DNA of 16,593 nucleotides from Clostridia bacterium (GTDB lineage: Bacteria; Bacillota; Clostridia; Oscillospirales; Acutalibacteraceae): positions 1 through 16,593 of the forward strand of contig JAILDS010000153.1 in NCBI GenBank assembly GCA_024689165.1, written 5' to 3'. A program made the position numbers and the translations under genes. How positions within the stretch are numbered: the first letter of the stretch is position 1; every line of letters starts with the position of its first letter. Below, one piece after another: positions 8,661 through 16,063 of the stretch. The notes below the pieces were generated by a model. It was given only the letters and a program-made list of their open reading frames with translations. It was not told the DNA's origin and made no database searches.

Positions 8661-8710
8661 GGTCTTGATAATAATGTTATTATACACGTTTTACGGAATA
8701 AATCAAGACC
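8661..8710. repeat. Perfect 9-bp inverted repeat bracketing a promoter
   Basis: GGTCTTGAT at 8661-8669 and its exact reverse complement ATCAAGACC at 8702-8710 are separated by 32 bases. The right arm covers most of the -35 element of the minus-strand promoter. The left arm lies just downstream of the expected transcription start, before the ribosome site. Arm centres are 41 bp apart, about four helical turns, which would suit a looping operator. No T-run follows either arm, so an intrinsic terminator is unlikely. A smaller AATAA-TG-TTATT palindrome (8670-8681) sits between the arms. Confidence 0.5.
8679..8706 (-). promoter_or_regulatory. Sigma-A-type promoter for the membrane protein-smc-ftsY-rdgB block
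   Basis: Read on the minus strand, TTGATT (8706-8701) and a consensus TATAAT (8684-8679) are separated by 16 bases. The ATG of the 729-residue membrane protein lies 32 bases downstream of the -10. The -35 overlaps the stop codon of the upstream EamA gene (8705-8703). Confidence 0.75.
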
Positions 8711-9653
8711 TGCCGGGATCACGGCGGGATGACAAAGCCGGAAGATCGAGCTGAGCGAGAACGACTCCGGCGAATATCATGGCGCAGCCCGCGATCTGTC
8801 TTCCGTTAAGGGTCTGCCTGAGTATCAGCCACCCGGCCAGGGCGGAAAACACCGACTCGAGGCTCATGATTATCCCCGCGACGGTGGGGTCGACGCCTCT
8901 CTGACCGACGATCTGCAGCGTATAACCTACCGCGCTCGAGAACACCGCCGCGTAGCCCAGACATAAAAGGGCATCCGGGGTCGTGAGGCTCGAAACGGTC
9001 GCGGCGAAGCCTGCCCTGCCGAACGCGGTAAAACAGGAGGGTATGAAGGACAGCAGCCCCGCGACGAGAAATTCGAGCGCAGCAAAGCGTATTGGGTCGG
9101 TTTTGCCGGAAAAACGGTCGATCGACAGTATCTGGAATGAAAAAACGACGGCGCACAGAAGCAGCAGAAGGTCTTCCTTCCGCCATGAGCCGCCCCGGGT
9201 CAGGCACAGCAGGTACATCCCCGCAACGGCGATACCCACGGCGAGCAGTATGTTCACGCCGAGGCGTTTTCTGAAGATCACGAAGTTAAAAAGCGGCACG
9301 AAGAGCATGTAGCACGCGGTCAAAAACCCCGCCTTGCCCGCCGGCGCGCCCATGCTTATGGCCGCCTGCTGGAGATTCGAGGCGATAGAAAGGAATACCC
9401 CGGTTACAATACCGGCCCTTATCGTCGTTTTCCTGACTTCGCCGCCGACGAACACCGGGCGTTTCTCTGCAAGCCCCAGTTTTGAAAACAAGGGCATCAG
9501 AGCGTACAGCAAAAGAGCCGCGGCCGTGAAGCGAACGGCGTTGAAAAGATACGGGTCGACCGTCTCGCCGCCCTTGCTCTGCGCAACGAACGCGAGTCCC
9601 CAGACCACGGAAGTAAAGGCGAGTATCGCCGGGTTTCTCAAACGGTTGCTCAT
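8703..9653 (-). CDS. EamA/DMT-superfamily transporter
   Basis: The protein is about 316 residues with ten hydrophobic helices in two tandem EamA repeats, the usual size and layout for drug/metabolite exporters of this family. The start of each repeat shows the typical pattern: NPAILAFTSVVWGLAFVAQSK at the N-terminus, and later a WGL/GYAAVFSSAVGYTLQ region and a closing ...ESVFSALAGWLILRQ-LNGRQIAGCAMIFAGVVL block, which is highly characteristic. Substrate is unknown; relatives export amino acids or metabolites. The frame is open up to an ATG at 9731, but the start is placed at 9653. The extra 26 residues (MRRRAGLDKTGKNG...) are not family-like, and the promoter at 9685-9712 lies inside them. 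A GGGGAGG ribosome site lies about 14 bases upstream, slightly far. It probably forms its own transcript, possibly reading into the smc block since no terminator was seen. Confidence 0.88.
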   Translation of the reverse strand: MSNRLRNPAILAFTSVVWGLAFVAQSKGGETVDPYLFNAVRFTAAALLLYALMPLFSKLGLAEKRPVFVGGEVRKTTIRAGIVTGVFLSIASNLQQAAISMGAPAGKAGFLTACYMLFVPLFNFVIFRKRLGVNILLAVGIAVAGMYLLCLTRGGSWRKEDLLLLLCAVVFSFQILSIDRFSGKTDPIRFAALEFLVAGLLSFIPSCFTAFGRAGFAATVSSLTTPDALLCLGYAAVFSSAVGYTLQIVGQRGVDPTVAGIIMSLESVFSALAGWLILRQTLNGRQIAGCAMIFAGVVLAQLDLPALSSRRDPGRS

Positions 9654-9684
9654 AAATTCGGCTGTCCACCTCCCCGGAATTCCG

Positions 9685-9712
9685 ATTATGCCATTTTTTC
9701 CCGTTTTGTCAA
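9685..9712 (-). promoter_or_regulatory. Sigma-A-type promoter for the EamA transporter
   Basis: On the minus strand, a perfect TTGACA -35 (9712-9707) and CATAAT -10 (9690-9685) are spaced 16 bases apart. This places transcription start near 9678 and the ATG at 9653 about 25 bases downstream. It also rules out the longer upstream start at 9731. Confidence 0.75.
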
Positions 9713-9738
9713 GCCCCGCGCGGCGGCGCAACTCGCCC

Positions 9739-9767
9739 TTGAAACGGGGCGCCGGGTATGTTAAAAT
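9739..9767 (+). promoter_or_regulatory. Sigma-A-type promoter, extended -10, for the isomerase-FHA-RodA-PBP operon
   Basis: TTGAAA (9739-9744) and TAAAAT (9762-9767) are 17 bases apart, with a TG one base before the -10 (extended -10). Transcription should begin near 9774, 26 bases before the ATG at 9800. The promoter is back to back with that of the EamA gene, with 26 bases between the two -35 elements. Confidence 0.78.
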
Positions 9768-9784
9768 ACCTCAGACCCGTTGCA

Positions 9785-9791
9785 AAGGAGG
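9785..9791 (+). promoter_or_regulatory. Ribosome binding site deciding the 9800 start
   Basis: AAGGAGG lies 8 bases before the ATG at 9800. An in-frame ATG at 9758 overlaps the promoter spacer and precedes the transcription start, so it cannot be used. Confidence 0.85.
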
Positions 9792-9799
9792 GTTCCTTT

Positions 9800-10576
9800 A
9801 TGAAATTCGGTTTTACGACGTCCCTGGGCGAGGTCGAAAAGCTCCGGCTCGCCAAAGAGCTGGGATACGACTACGCGGAACTCAATTTCGGCCAGCTTGT
9901 CGGGACCGGCGACGAGGATTTTGAGCGAATGTTCGACGACGTCGTTTCCATCGGCCTGCCGACGCTCTGCTGCAACTGCTTCCTCGGCGGCGACGTCAAC
10001 ATCTATTCCGACACGGCAGAGGCAAAGGCCGTCAACGAAGCTTGGCTCGTGAAAGGCGGAGAGCGCGCCGCAAGGCTCGGGGTCAAAAAGGTCGTTTTCG
10101 GCTCCGGCGGCAAAAAGAGCGTTCCCGACGGGATGGACAGGACCGCCGCGTACAAAATGCTCTGCGATTTCACCGCGCACGCCGGCGAGGTGCTTGCGCG
10201 CTACGGGATAACGCTCGTCATAGAACCTCTGCGCTCGGCGGAGAGCAATATAATCAACACCGTCGCGGACGGCGTCAGGCTCGCCCGCGACTGCGGGAAC
10301 CCCGACGTGAAGTGTCTGGGCGATATCTACCACATGGTCCAAATGGGCGAGAGCTTCGACATCGTCCCGGAATACGCCGGGCTGCTTTCGCACTGCCACA
10401 TCTCGCGCCCGACGGCCAACGGCAGGACTTACATGAGCAACGTCAATGAGTTCGACTACGCCGGGTTCATCGCCATGATGAAAGCCGGCGGCTGCGACAC
10501 CTGCTCCATCGAAGCCGGCTGCTCCGATTTCGCCTCGGAGGCTCCCGCCGCGCTGGCGGTGCTCAGACAGCTGTGA
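9800..10576 (+). CDS. Sugar phosphate isomerase/epimerase-like TIM-barrel protein
   Basis: A 258-residue protein of the xylose isomerase-like / AP endonuclease 2 TIM-barrel fold, of normal family length. The probable metal ligands appear in the expected order at barrel strand ends: Glu in LVIEPL, Asp in CLGDIYHM, His in LSHCHIS and a late Glu in CSIEAG. An N-terminal MKFGFTTSLGEVEKLRLAKELGYDYAELNF is also typical. Members interconvert sugars or inositol derivatives, usually with a divalent metal in the cytosol. The exact substrate cannot be told. It leads an operon with cell wall synthesis genes, and its TGA overlaps the GTG start of the next gene by 4 bases (GTGA), so the two are probably co-translated. 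A dedicated role in wall precursor metabolism is only a guess. Confidence 0.85.
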   Translation: MKFGFTTSLGEVEKLRLAKELGYDYAELNFGQLVGTGDEDFERMFDDVVSIGLPTLCCNCFLGGDVNIYSDTAEAKAVNEAWLVKGGERAARLGVKKVVFGSGGKKSVPDGMDRTAAYKMLCDFTAHAGEVLARYGITLVIEPLRSAESNIINTVADGVRLARDCGNPDVKCLGDIYHMVQMGESFDIVPEYAGLLSHCHISRPTANGRTYMSNVNEFDYAGFIAMMKAGGCDTCSIEAGCSDFASEAPAALAVLRQL

Positions 10577-12324
10577 CCTTTATCCTGCAGGCCGTTTCGG
10601 GCCTTTGTTTCGTCGCAGCGGCGGCATGCGTCCTTGTTTCGCTGTTTTCGTACAAAGAGAAGCTGACGAACCTTCGGGCGAGTCTAAAAAACCCATCGGG
10701 CGGCAAGAGCGTCGTCCTGAGGCGCAGAGAGGTCTCCGTCGGCAAGGCGAAGACCAACGACGTCGTTCTCAACGCCGAGGACGTTTCGAGGGACCACGCC
10801 GTGCTGTGCATGCGGAAGAACAACTGGTACGTCTGCGATACTTATTCCAAGGCGGGCACGAAGGTCAACGGCGAAACGATAAACGGAAGGACCCAGATCT
10901 ACGACGGCGACAGGCTTTCCTTCGGCTCGGTGTCGCTCATCTTCGACGCGCCCGACAACCTCGCGCCTGCGGAAAGGCTCGAGATATCCAACGACGGCAG
11001 TCTGCCCGTCAGCAAAAGGAAAAAGGCGGAGCTTGAGCGCAGCAAGATCGCGGCTCAGCAGCGCCGTGAGCAGCTCGAGCAGATAAAAAAACGCCGCCGC
11101 CGTGAAAACAGGCTCACCTTCAAGGCGAAGCATTCGCATGCGCGCTTCATACTCTCCGGGCTGGCGATGCTCTTCGCGACGGTCTTTCAGCTGATAAACG
11201 GCTATACCGTGCTCAAAGAGACATACTCGCCTCAGCTGTTTATCTGCCTTGCAGGCATTTTCGCGCTCGAATGGGTGTATTTCTTCTTCAACACCCAGGT
11301 ATTCCGCCGCCGCGGAGAGATCGAGATACTCGCGTTCCTCTTCACCTCCGTCGGGATGATGATAACCGGCTCCGTTTACCCCGAGCGCGTCGTCATGCAG
11401 GGCGCGACCGCGCTTGCGGGCTTCGTGTTTTTCGTTTTCTTCGGATGGTTCGCGTCCGACCTTCAGCGGGTCAACGACATGCGTATACCCGTCGGCGCGG
11501 GGTGCCTGCTCCTTCTCGCGGCGACCCTCGTCGTCGGCACCACCGTCAACGGAGCGAAGAACTGGATCTTCCTCGGTTCTTTTTCGATCCAGCCGTCCGA
11601 ATTCGCCAAGGTCGCGTTCATCTACGTCGGCGCGGCCACGCTTGAAAAACTGCAGTCCGCGAGGTCGATCACGCTTTATACGGTTTTCGCGGTCGCCTGC
11701 GTCGGGCTGCTGTTCCTGATGCGCGATTTCGGCACGGCGCTTATCTTTTTCGCGACTTACGTGTTCATCGCCTTCATGCGTTCCGGTGATTTCAAGACGA
11801 TCTTCTTCGTCTGCGCCGCCGCCGCTCTGGGGGCTGTGCTCATACTGTATTTCAAATCGTATATCCTGCAGCGCTTCGAGGTCTACCGCCACGTGTGGGA
11901 CGATATGAACGACGCAGGCTATCAGCAGACAAGGACGCTCATCTACTCCGCCTCGGGCGGCCTTTTCGGAGTCGGTCCCGGCCGCGGAGAGCTGCGGGGC
12001 ATCTTCGCCGCGACGGAGGACCTCGTTTTCGGTATGCTCTGCGAGGAATTCGGCATGGTAACGGCGTTCACCGTCCCCGTTTCATACTGCGTTATCGCGC
12101 TTTGCTGCGCGAAAAAAGCGAAGACCTCGATGTCCGCGTTCTACACCATAGCGTCCATCTGCGCCTCGGGTATGATACTGGTCCAGACGGCTCTGAACGT
12201 CTTCGGCGTAACGGACTTCCTTCCGCTGACCGGCGTGACTCTGCCCCTGCTCAGCCGCGGCGGCTCGTCCATGGCCGCCACGTGGGGGCTGCTGGCTTTC
12301 ATAAAGCTGAACAATTCGAGGTGA
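10573..12324 (+). CDS. FHA domain fused to RodA/FtsW-type SEDS glycan polymerase
   Basis: 583 residues. A first membrane helix (about 3-25) is followed by a cytoplasmic FHA domain (about 45-125, core VSRDHAVL at 71-78 and GTKVNG at 95-100) and a Lys/Arg-rich helical linker (about 147-190). A SEDS core follows (about 190-583) with many helices. SEDS hallmarks are NGAKNWI, IQPSEFAK (339-346), RDFGTAL (384-390), SGGLFGVGPGRG, EDLVFGMLCEEFG with the likely catalytic Asp483, and TLPLLSRGGSS. SEDS proteins polymerise lipid II into glycan strands together with a class B PBP, and one follows here. The start is a GTG overlapping the previous stop. RodA is likelier than FtsW because of the partner, but this is not certain, so no symbol is given. 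In the FHA domain the usual GR is GK (57-58) and NGT is AGT (94-96). Confidence 0.92.
   Translation: MTFILQAVSGLCFVAAAACVLVSLFSYKEKLTNLRASLKNPSGGKSVVLRRREVSVGKAKTNDVVLNAEDVSRDHAVLCMRKNNWYVCDTYSKAGTKVNGETINGRTQIYDGDRLSFGSVSLIFDAPDNLAPAERLEISNDGSLPVSKRKKAELERSKIAAQQRREQLEQIKKRRRRENRLTFKAKHSHARFILSGLAMLFATVFQLINGYTVLKETYSPQLFICLAGIFALEWVYFFFNTQVFRRRGEIEILAFLFTSVGMMITGSVYPERVVMQGATALAGFVFFVFFGWFASDLQRVNDMRIPVGAGCLLLLAATLVVGTTVNGAKNWIFLGSFSIQPSEFAKVAFIYVGAATLEKLQSARSITLYTVFAVACVGLLFLMRDFGTALIFFATYVFIAFMRSGDFKTIFFVCAAAALGAVLILYFKSYILQRFEVYRHVWDDMNDAGYQQTRTLIYSASGGLFGVGPGRGELRGIFAATEDLVFGMLCEEFGMVTAFTVPVSYCVIALCCAKKAKTSMSAFYTIASICASGMILVQTALNVFGVTDFLPLTGVTLPLLSRGGSSMAATWGLLAFIKLNNSR
12318..12324 (+). 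promoter_or_regulatory. Ribosome binding site overlapping the preceding stop codon
   Basis: GAGGTGA is formed by the last codons and the TGA stop of the FHA-RodA gene and lies 4 bases before the ATG at 12329. It supports both that start and tight coupling of polymerase and transpeptidase synthesis. Confidence 0.7.
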
Positions 12325-12328
12325 GCCG

Positions 12329-13690
12329 ATGAAGACGATAAACAAGCGCTCATGGATCGTAGTCGTTTTTTCGGCGGTGATGCTCGCCGTGCTCGCGCTG
12401 CTCGGGGCAAGCATGTGCATCAACGCGTCGGATTACGCCCTCAATCCCGTCAACGCCCATCTCTACACGAGGCACGTCCTTCTTGAGGCCGGCAGGGTGC
12501 TGGACAGGAACGGCAAAACGCTCGCCGAAACCGTGGACAGGCACAGAGTATACCCCTCCGATCTGGAAACAAGAAAATCGACTCTCCACGTCGTCGGGGA
12601 CCCGTACGGCTATATCGCGACCGGCGTTCAGACGACCTTCAGAGCAGAGCTTTCGGGGTATTCACTCGTCCGCGGCGTCCCCTCGGAGGATGAACAAAAA
12701 CCCGACCTGACCCTCACGATCGACGCCCGCTCCTGCGTCGCCGCAAGGCAGTCGCTCGGTTACAACAACGGCACCGTGGTCGTTTATAACTACAAGACGG
12801 GCGAGCTGCTCTGCGAGACCTCCGCGCCGTATTACGACCCGGAAAACATCCCCGGCGACCTGCTGACCAACACGGATATGTATGAGGGCGTTTTCATGAA
12901 CAGGGCTCTGAGGGGGCTGTACGTACCCGGCTCCGTTTTCAAGATCGTCACTCTGTGCGCCGCCCTTGAAAACATACCCGACGTTGAAAGCCGGACGTTT
13001 TTCTGCGAGGGCGAGAGAGTGCTCTCCTCCGGCACGGTGATCTGTACCGATCACCACGGCGAACAGACGCTCAAGGAGGCTTTCGGCAATTCCTGCAACT
13101 GCGTATTCTCCGTGCTTGCCGAAGAGATAGGGGCTCAGAAGCTCGTAGCGACGGCCGAAAGGCTCGGTCTGCTCAGCGAGTATGAGATCGACCGCGGCAC
13201 CGTCCTCGCCGGCTCGATGGACCTTGAGGACCCGACCGACGCGGAGCTGTGCTGGGCAGGCATCGGGCAGAACAAAACGATGATAAACCCGACCTCCATG
13301 ATGATACTCTGCGGCGCGATAGCCGGGGGCGGAAAGGCCGTCATGCCGTATTACGTCAAAAGCGTGAAAAACGACCTTATGAGCTGGTACTCTGCCAGGA
13401 CCAAACGCACCGACGAGCTGATGAGCCCGGCGATCGCAGAAAAACTGAAGGAGTACATGTACAACAACGGAACGAACTATTACGGCTCCTTCGGGCTGCC
13501 GGAGCTCAACATCTGCGCAAAGACCGGTACCGCCGAAACCGGCGACGGAAAGCAGCCGCACGCATGGCTGGTCGGCTTCTGCGACGATCCGGAGCACCCC
13601 TACGCTTTCGCCGCCGTAGTTGAAAACGCCGGTTCCGGGCGGTATTACGCCGGAAACGCCGTCGCGGCGGCCCTGATGCCCCTGCTGTAA
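12329..13690 (+). CDS. Class B penicillin-binding protein (transpeptidase), short PbpA-like form
   Basis: 453 residues: an N-terminal membrane anchor (about 8-30), a short pedestal with AGRVLDRNGKTLAET (about 54-68) matching the RGxIxDRNG box, then a transpeptidase domain. The active-site motifs are SxxK as SVFK (202-205, nucleophile Ser202), SxN as SCN (255-257) and KTGTAE (398-403). The enzyme cross-links peptidoglycan outside the membrane and is the target class of beta-lactams. It is shorter than PBP2/MrdA or SpoVD (about 600-700) and resembles the actinobacterial PbpA layout, including the ...ASDYALNPVNAHLY... lead-in. It ends the operon and is closed by a terminator. It is the natural partner of the SEDS protein before it. 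Confidence 0.93.
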   Translation: MKTINKRSWIVVVFSAVMLAVLALLGASMCINASDYALNPVNAHLYTRHVLLEAGRVLDRNGKTLAETVDRHRVYPSDLETRKSTLHVVGDPYGYIATGVQTTFRAELSGYSLVRGVPSEDEQKPDLTLTIDARSCVAARQSLGYNNGTVVVYNYKTGELLCETSAPYYDPENIPGDLLTNTDMYEGVFMNRALRGLYVPGSVFKIVTLCAALENIPDVESRTFFCEGERVLSSGTVICTDHHGEQTLKEAFGNSCNCVFSVLAEEIGAQKLVATAERLGLLSEYEIDRGTVLAGSMDLEDPTDAELCWAGIGQNKTMINPTSMMILCGAIAGGGKAVMPYYVKSVKNDLMSWYSARTKRTDELMSPAIAEKLKEYMYNNGTNYYGSFGLPELNICAKTGTAETGDGKQPHAWLVGFCDDPEHPYAFAAVVENAGSGRYYAGNAVAAALMPLL

Positions 13691-13705
13691 CCTGTCAAAT
13701 AATAA

Positions 13706-13732
13706 TCCCCGCCGTATGGCGGGGACTTTTTT
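13706..13732 (+). terminator. Rho-independent terminator after the RodA-PBP operon
   Basis: A perfect 8-bp GC-rich stem (TCCCCGCC / GGCGGGGA) with a GTAT loop is followed by C and six T residues. It begins 15 bases after the PBP stop. The remaining bases to the convergent esterase gene (13733-13793) show no second clear terminator. On the minus strand this hairpin lacks a full T-run, so it should work mainly for the plus-strand operon. Confidence 0.93.
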
Positions 13733-13793
13733 ATATCGTTCTTATTCGGGACGAGCCGAAGGGTCGAAATCGTAGAGTTTTTATCGTCTGAAA

Positions 13794-16001
13794 TCAGGCT
13801 CCGATCCCGAAAAAGGCGTAAAGCATATCCCTCAGGGCGGCGAGAAGGGCTTTGATATACCCGATGAAGTCGAGGGATGCGCCGCCGCCATGCCCGTCGT
13901 TTGCGGGAAGCACACGGATGCCGTCGAGCAGCAGCTCGGCTCCGGAGCCCTCGAACATGAACCGGATGCGTCTGACGTCGCCCAGCTTGTCGCCGGAGCC
14001 GAAGCGCCCGCCGACGCCCATAAGCCTGAGCTGACCGAGATCGAAGGTGAAGGTGTGCCACTCTCCGTCGGCGGGGACGGTCAGGCCGGTAAGGCCTGTC
14101 TCGGCGCACACCGGGGTATAATACGTCACCGCGCCGGTATACAGACGCAGCTCATTGAGCCTGACGACAGAGCCGCCGCAGTTTTTGACCGAAAGGCGGA
14201 GCTCGCCGTAATCGCTCCAGTCCGGATCTACGTTGTCGAAGACCTTGTACTCAAGCCCGTCTTTTCTGCTGACGTTCGGGGAAAGCTCGAACATCGGCGA
14301 ATCAGAGGTGATACGCAGAGAGCCGTCGCCCTCGGCCTTGTCGCCGGTCTCCGCAGCGACCGAGCAGCCGCGCACCGTCCAGGCGTCGATATATTCCGCC
14401 CTGCCGCCCGACCTGAAGAAGGTCAGGTCTTCGCAGTCCATCCACGCGTTGTCAACGTAATGATGCCCGATAGCCTCGTCCCGTATGCCGACGGGCGCGG
14501 CTGGCATGAAGGCCTCGCCGCCGAATGAGCTCCTCAGGTTGGCGCGCTGGCTCCAGCTGCCCGCGGCGTACGCCGCCGCTACGGGCGTTTCAACGAATTC
14601 GCTGAAAACGCGGACGGTGTCCGCAGAAACGATCTCGGCGTCGGCTTCGACCGCGACGCCGTCCGCGCCGCAGACGGAAAAGCCTCTCGGCGCGCCGCCG
14701 GCGAACATAAGACCGTCGCCGACGTTTTCGAACGTAAGATAGATCCCGTCGTCAGCCGCCTGCGCCTGAGAACAGTACGGCGCGCTCGTCGGAGAGCCCT
14801 CGCCGTAAACGAGCCCCTCTGCGAGCGCGAACATGCGTTCGCCAACGGGCTTTTTGGTCATCGGGTGGATGTAGCCGAGCTCGTTGTACTCGAGCGAGAT
14901 ATCATAGATCGTCACTTCCCCGCGCGAGGCAGGGTCGGCTTTCGCGAGATCGGTGAAGACCTCGTTGAAGCTCGTCACGCTCAACGGGCCGAACCCGTAA
15001 TCGTAGCACGCGAGCTGAGTGAAGATGAAGGGCATCCTGCCGCCGGAGTATGCGAAATCCGCAGTATAGCTGTCCTGCATGAGGTCGAAGCAGTCGCGGT
15101 AGTATTCCGCCGAATGTTTGAGGATCAGGTCGGTGCAGCCCTGGTACCATATAGCTCCCTGCGGACGGAAATTCGTTACCGGGGCAATATTTGTGTTGTA
15201 CAGGTTCGTCATGTCCAGGTGCATGGCGCGGTCCGGGTCGCTCCAGCGTTCCTCGCCGTAGTAACCGCCGGTCTCGATAAGGTGGTTCTTCACCGTCTCG
15301 CTGCCCTCTATCGCTTCTCGCGACAGCCACGGAGCAATGGCCGAACCGCCAAGCGGCACGCTGAGAACGCCCACGGGCATATCGAGCTTCTGCTGCAGCT
15401 TTACGGCGAAGAAGTACGCAGGCGCGCTCATATAGTAGACCTGCGGGTCGTCGGCGCAGAACCAGCTGCACATAACGGCGTCAGTCCGAGGCAGATAGCT
15501 CGTCTGATAAACGCCGTCCACAGCCGGGGCCGGCATGTACAGTACGCGGACGTCGCGGGGACCGGTCTCCTCCGCGGCGATCATGTCCTTGCCCTCGGGC
15601 GTGTACGCCAGCTGATATTCCATGTTGCTCTGGCCGAACGCGAGCCACAGCTCGCCGAAGACGACGTCGGACAAGGTCGCGAATACCTCCGAGCCGCAGC
15701 TGACGGCCACGGTATACTCGTCATAGCCGCCGGCAGGCGCGGGGAAAGAGACCGAAAACCTACCGTCCGCGGCGACGGCGCTGCCCGACGCGGCGAGCGA
15801 GCCGTTTTTGTCATACAGCCTCGCGGTGACGACGCTCCCGTCGGGCGCTTCGCCTGCAAACACCGCGTCCGAGTCGCGCTGGAACAGCATATGGTCGGCG
15901 TAAACGTTGAAAAGCCGCGCCTCCTGTTCCGCGGAAGCCGAAAGGGCAGCCGCCGGCAGAAGAAGCGCCGCGCACAGAATGAATGCCAGGATCTTTTTCA
16001 T
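13794..16001 (-). CDS. Secreted sialate O-acetylesterase-like SGNH esterase with C-terminal accessory domain and hydrophobic tail
   Basis: 735 residues. A signal peptide (1-24, cleavage after ASA) is followed by an N-terminal Ig-like segment and the SASA/SGNH esterase core: nucleophile block GQSNM (123-127), IWYQGCTD (284-291) and YIHPMTKKPVGERM (377-390) with the catalytic His at about 379. A jelly-roll-like domain (about 520-700), perhaps carbohydrate binding, follows. After a GHGGG linker, the last 26 residues (710-735) form a hydrophobic amphipathic tail. Family members remove O-acetyl groups from sialic acids or plant glycans. The substrate here is unknown. The family's usual QGESN is QGCTD, and an acidic residue often seen before the HP is Tyr. 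The start at 16001 is chosen over the ATG at 16028 because of the ribosome site and promoter position. No LPxTG or cysteine lipobox anchor was seen. Confidence 0.85.
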   Translation of the reverse strand: MKKILAFILCAALLLPAAALSASAEQEARLFNVYADHMLFQRDSDAVFAGEAPDGSVVTARLYDKNGSLAASGSAVAADGRFSVSFPAPAGGYDEYTVAVSCGSEVFATLSDVVFGELWLAFGQSNMEYQLAYTPEGKDMIAAEETGPRDVRVLYMPAPAVDGVYQTSYLPRTDAVMCSWFCADDPQVYYMSAPAYFFAVKLQQKLDMPVGVLSVPLGGSAIAPWLSREAIEGSETVKNHLIETGGYYGEERWSDPDRAMHLDMTNLYNTNIAPVTNFRPQGAIWYQGCTDLILKHSAEYYRDCFDLMQDSYTADFAYSGGRMPFIFTQLACYDYGFGPLSVTSFNEVFTDLAKADPASRGEVTIYDISLEYNELGYIHPMTKKPVGERMFALAEGLVYGEGSPTSAPYCSQAQAADDGIYLTFENVGDGLMFAGGAPRGFSVCGADGVAVEADAEIVSADTVRVFSEFVETPVAAAYAAGSWSQRANLRSSFGGEAFMPAAPVGIRDEAIGHHYVDNAWMDCEDLTFFRSGGRAEYIDAWTVRGCSVAAETGDKAEGDGSLRITSDSPMFELSPNVSRKDGLEYKVFDNVDPDWSDYGELRLSVKNCGGSVVRLNELRLYTGAVTYYTPVCAETGLTGLTVPADGEWHTFTFDLGQLRLMGVGGRFGSGDKLGDVRRIRFMFEGSGAELLLDGIRVLPANDGHGGGASLDFIGYIKALLAALRDMLYAFFGIGA

Positions 16002-16006
16002 ATCGG

Positions 16007-16013
16007 ACTCCTT
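16007..16013 (-). promoter_or_regulatory. Ribosome binding site deciding the 16001 start
   Basis: AAGGAGT on the minus strand ends 5 bases before the ATG at 16001-15999. The alternative ATG at 16028 falls at the predicted transcription start, has no such site, and would put nine polar residues in front of an otherwise ideal signal peptide. Confidence 0.85.
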
Positions 16014-16034
16014 TTTTGTTTTCATCATGTCAGT

Positions 16035-16063
16035 ATTTTACGACGGAGAAAATGCGTTGTCAA
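16035..16063 (-). promoter_or_regulatory. Near-consensus sigma-A-type promoter for the esterase
   Basis: On the minus strand, a perfect TTGACA (16063-16058) and TAAAAT (16040-16035) are spaced exactly 17 bases apart, giving a start near 16028 and a leader of about 27 bases. The promoter suggests strong expression of the esterase independent of the gene upstream. No operator repeat is visible. Confidence 0.82.

Noticed and set aside
9758..9799. Upstream in-frame ATG for the isomerase-like gene
   Set aside because: It overlaps the promoter and lies before the predicted transcription start. The AAGGAGG site fits the ATG at 9800.
10684..11892. Minus-strand open frame of 402 residues opposite the FHA-RodA gene
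   Set aside because: The product is hydrophilic, Arg/Glu/Asp-rich and low in complexity, as expected of the complement of a membrane protein gene. There is no support for its start.
13733..13793. Weak stem (GACCC/GGCTC-like with a mismatch) as terminator for the esterase gene
   Set aside because: The stem is short, mismatched and lacks a T-run after it on the minus strand.
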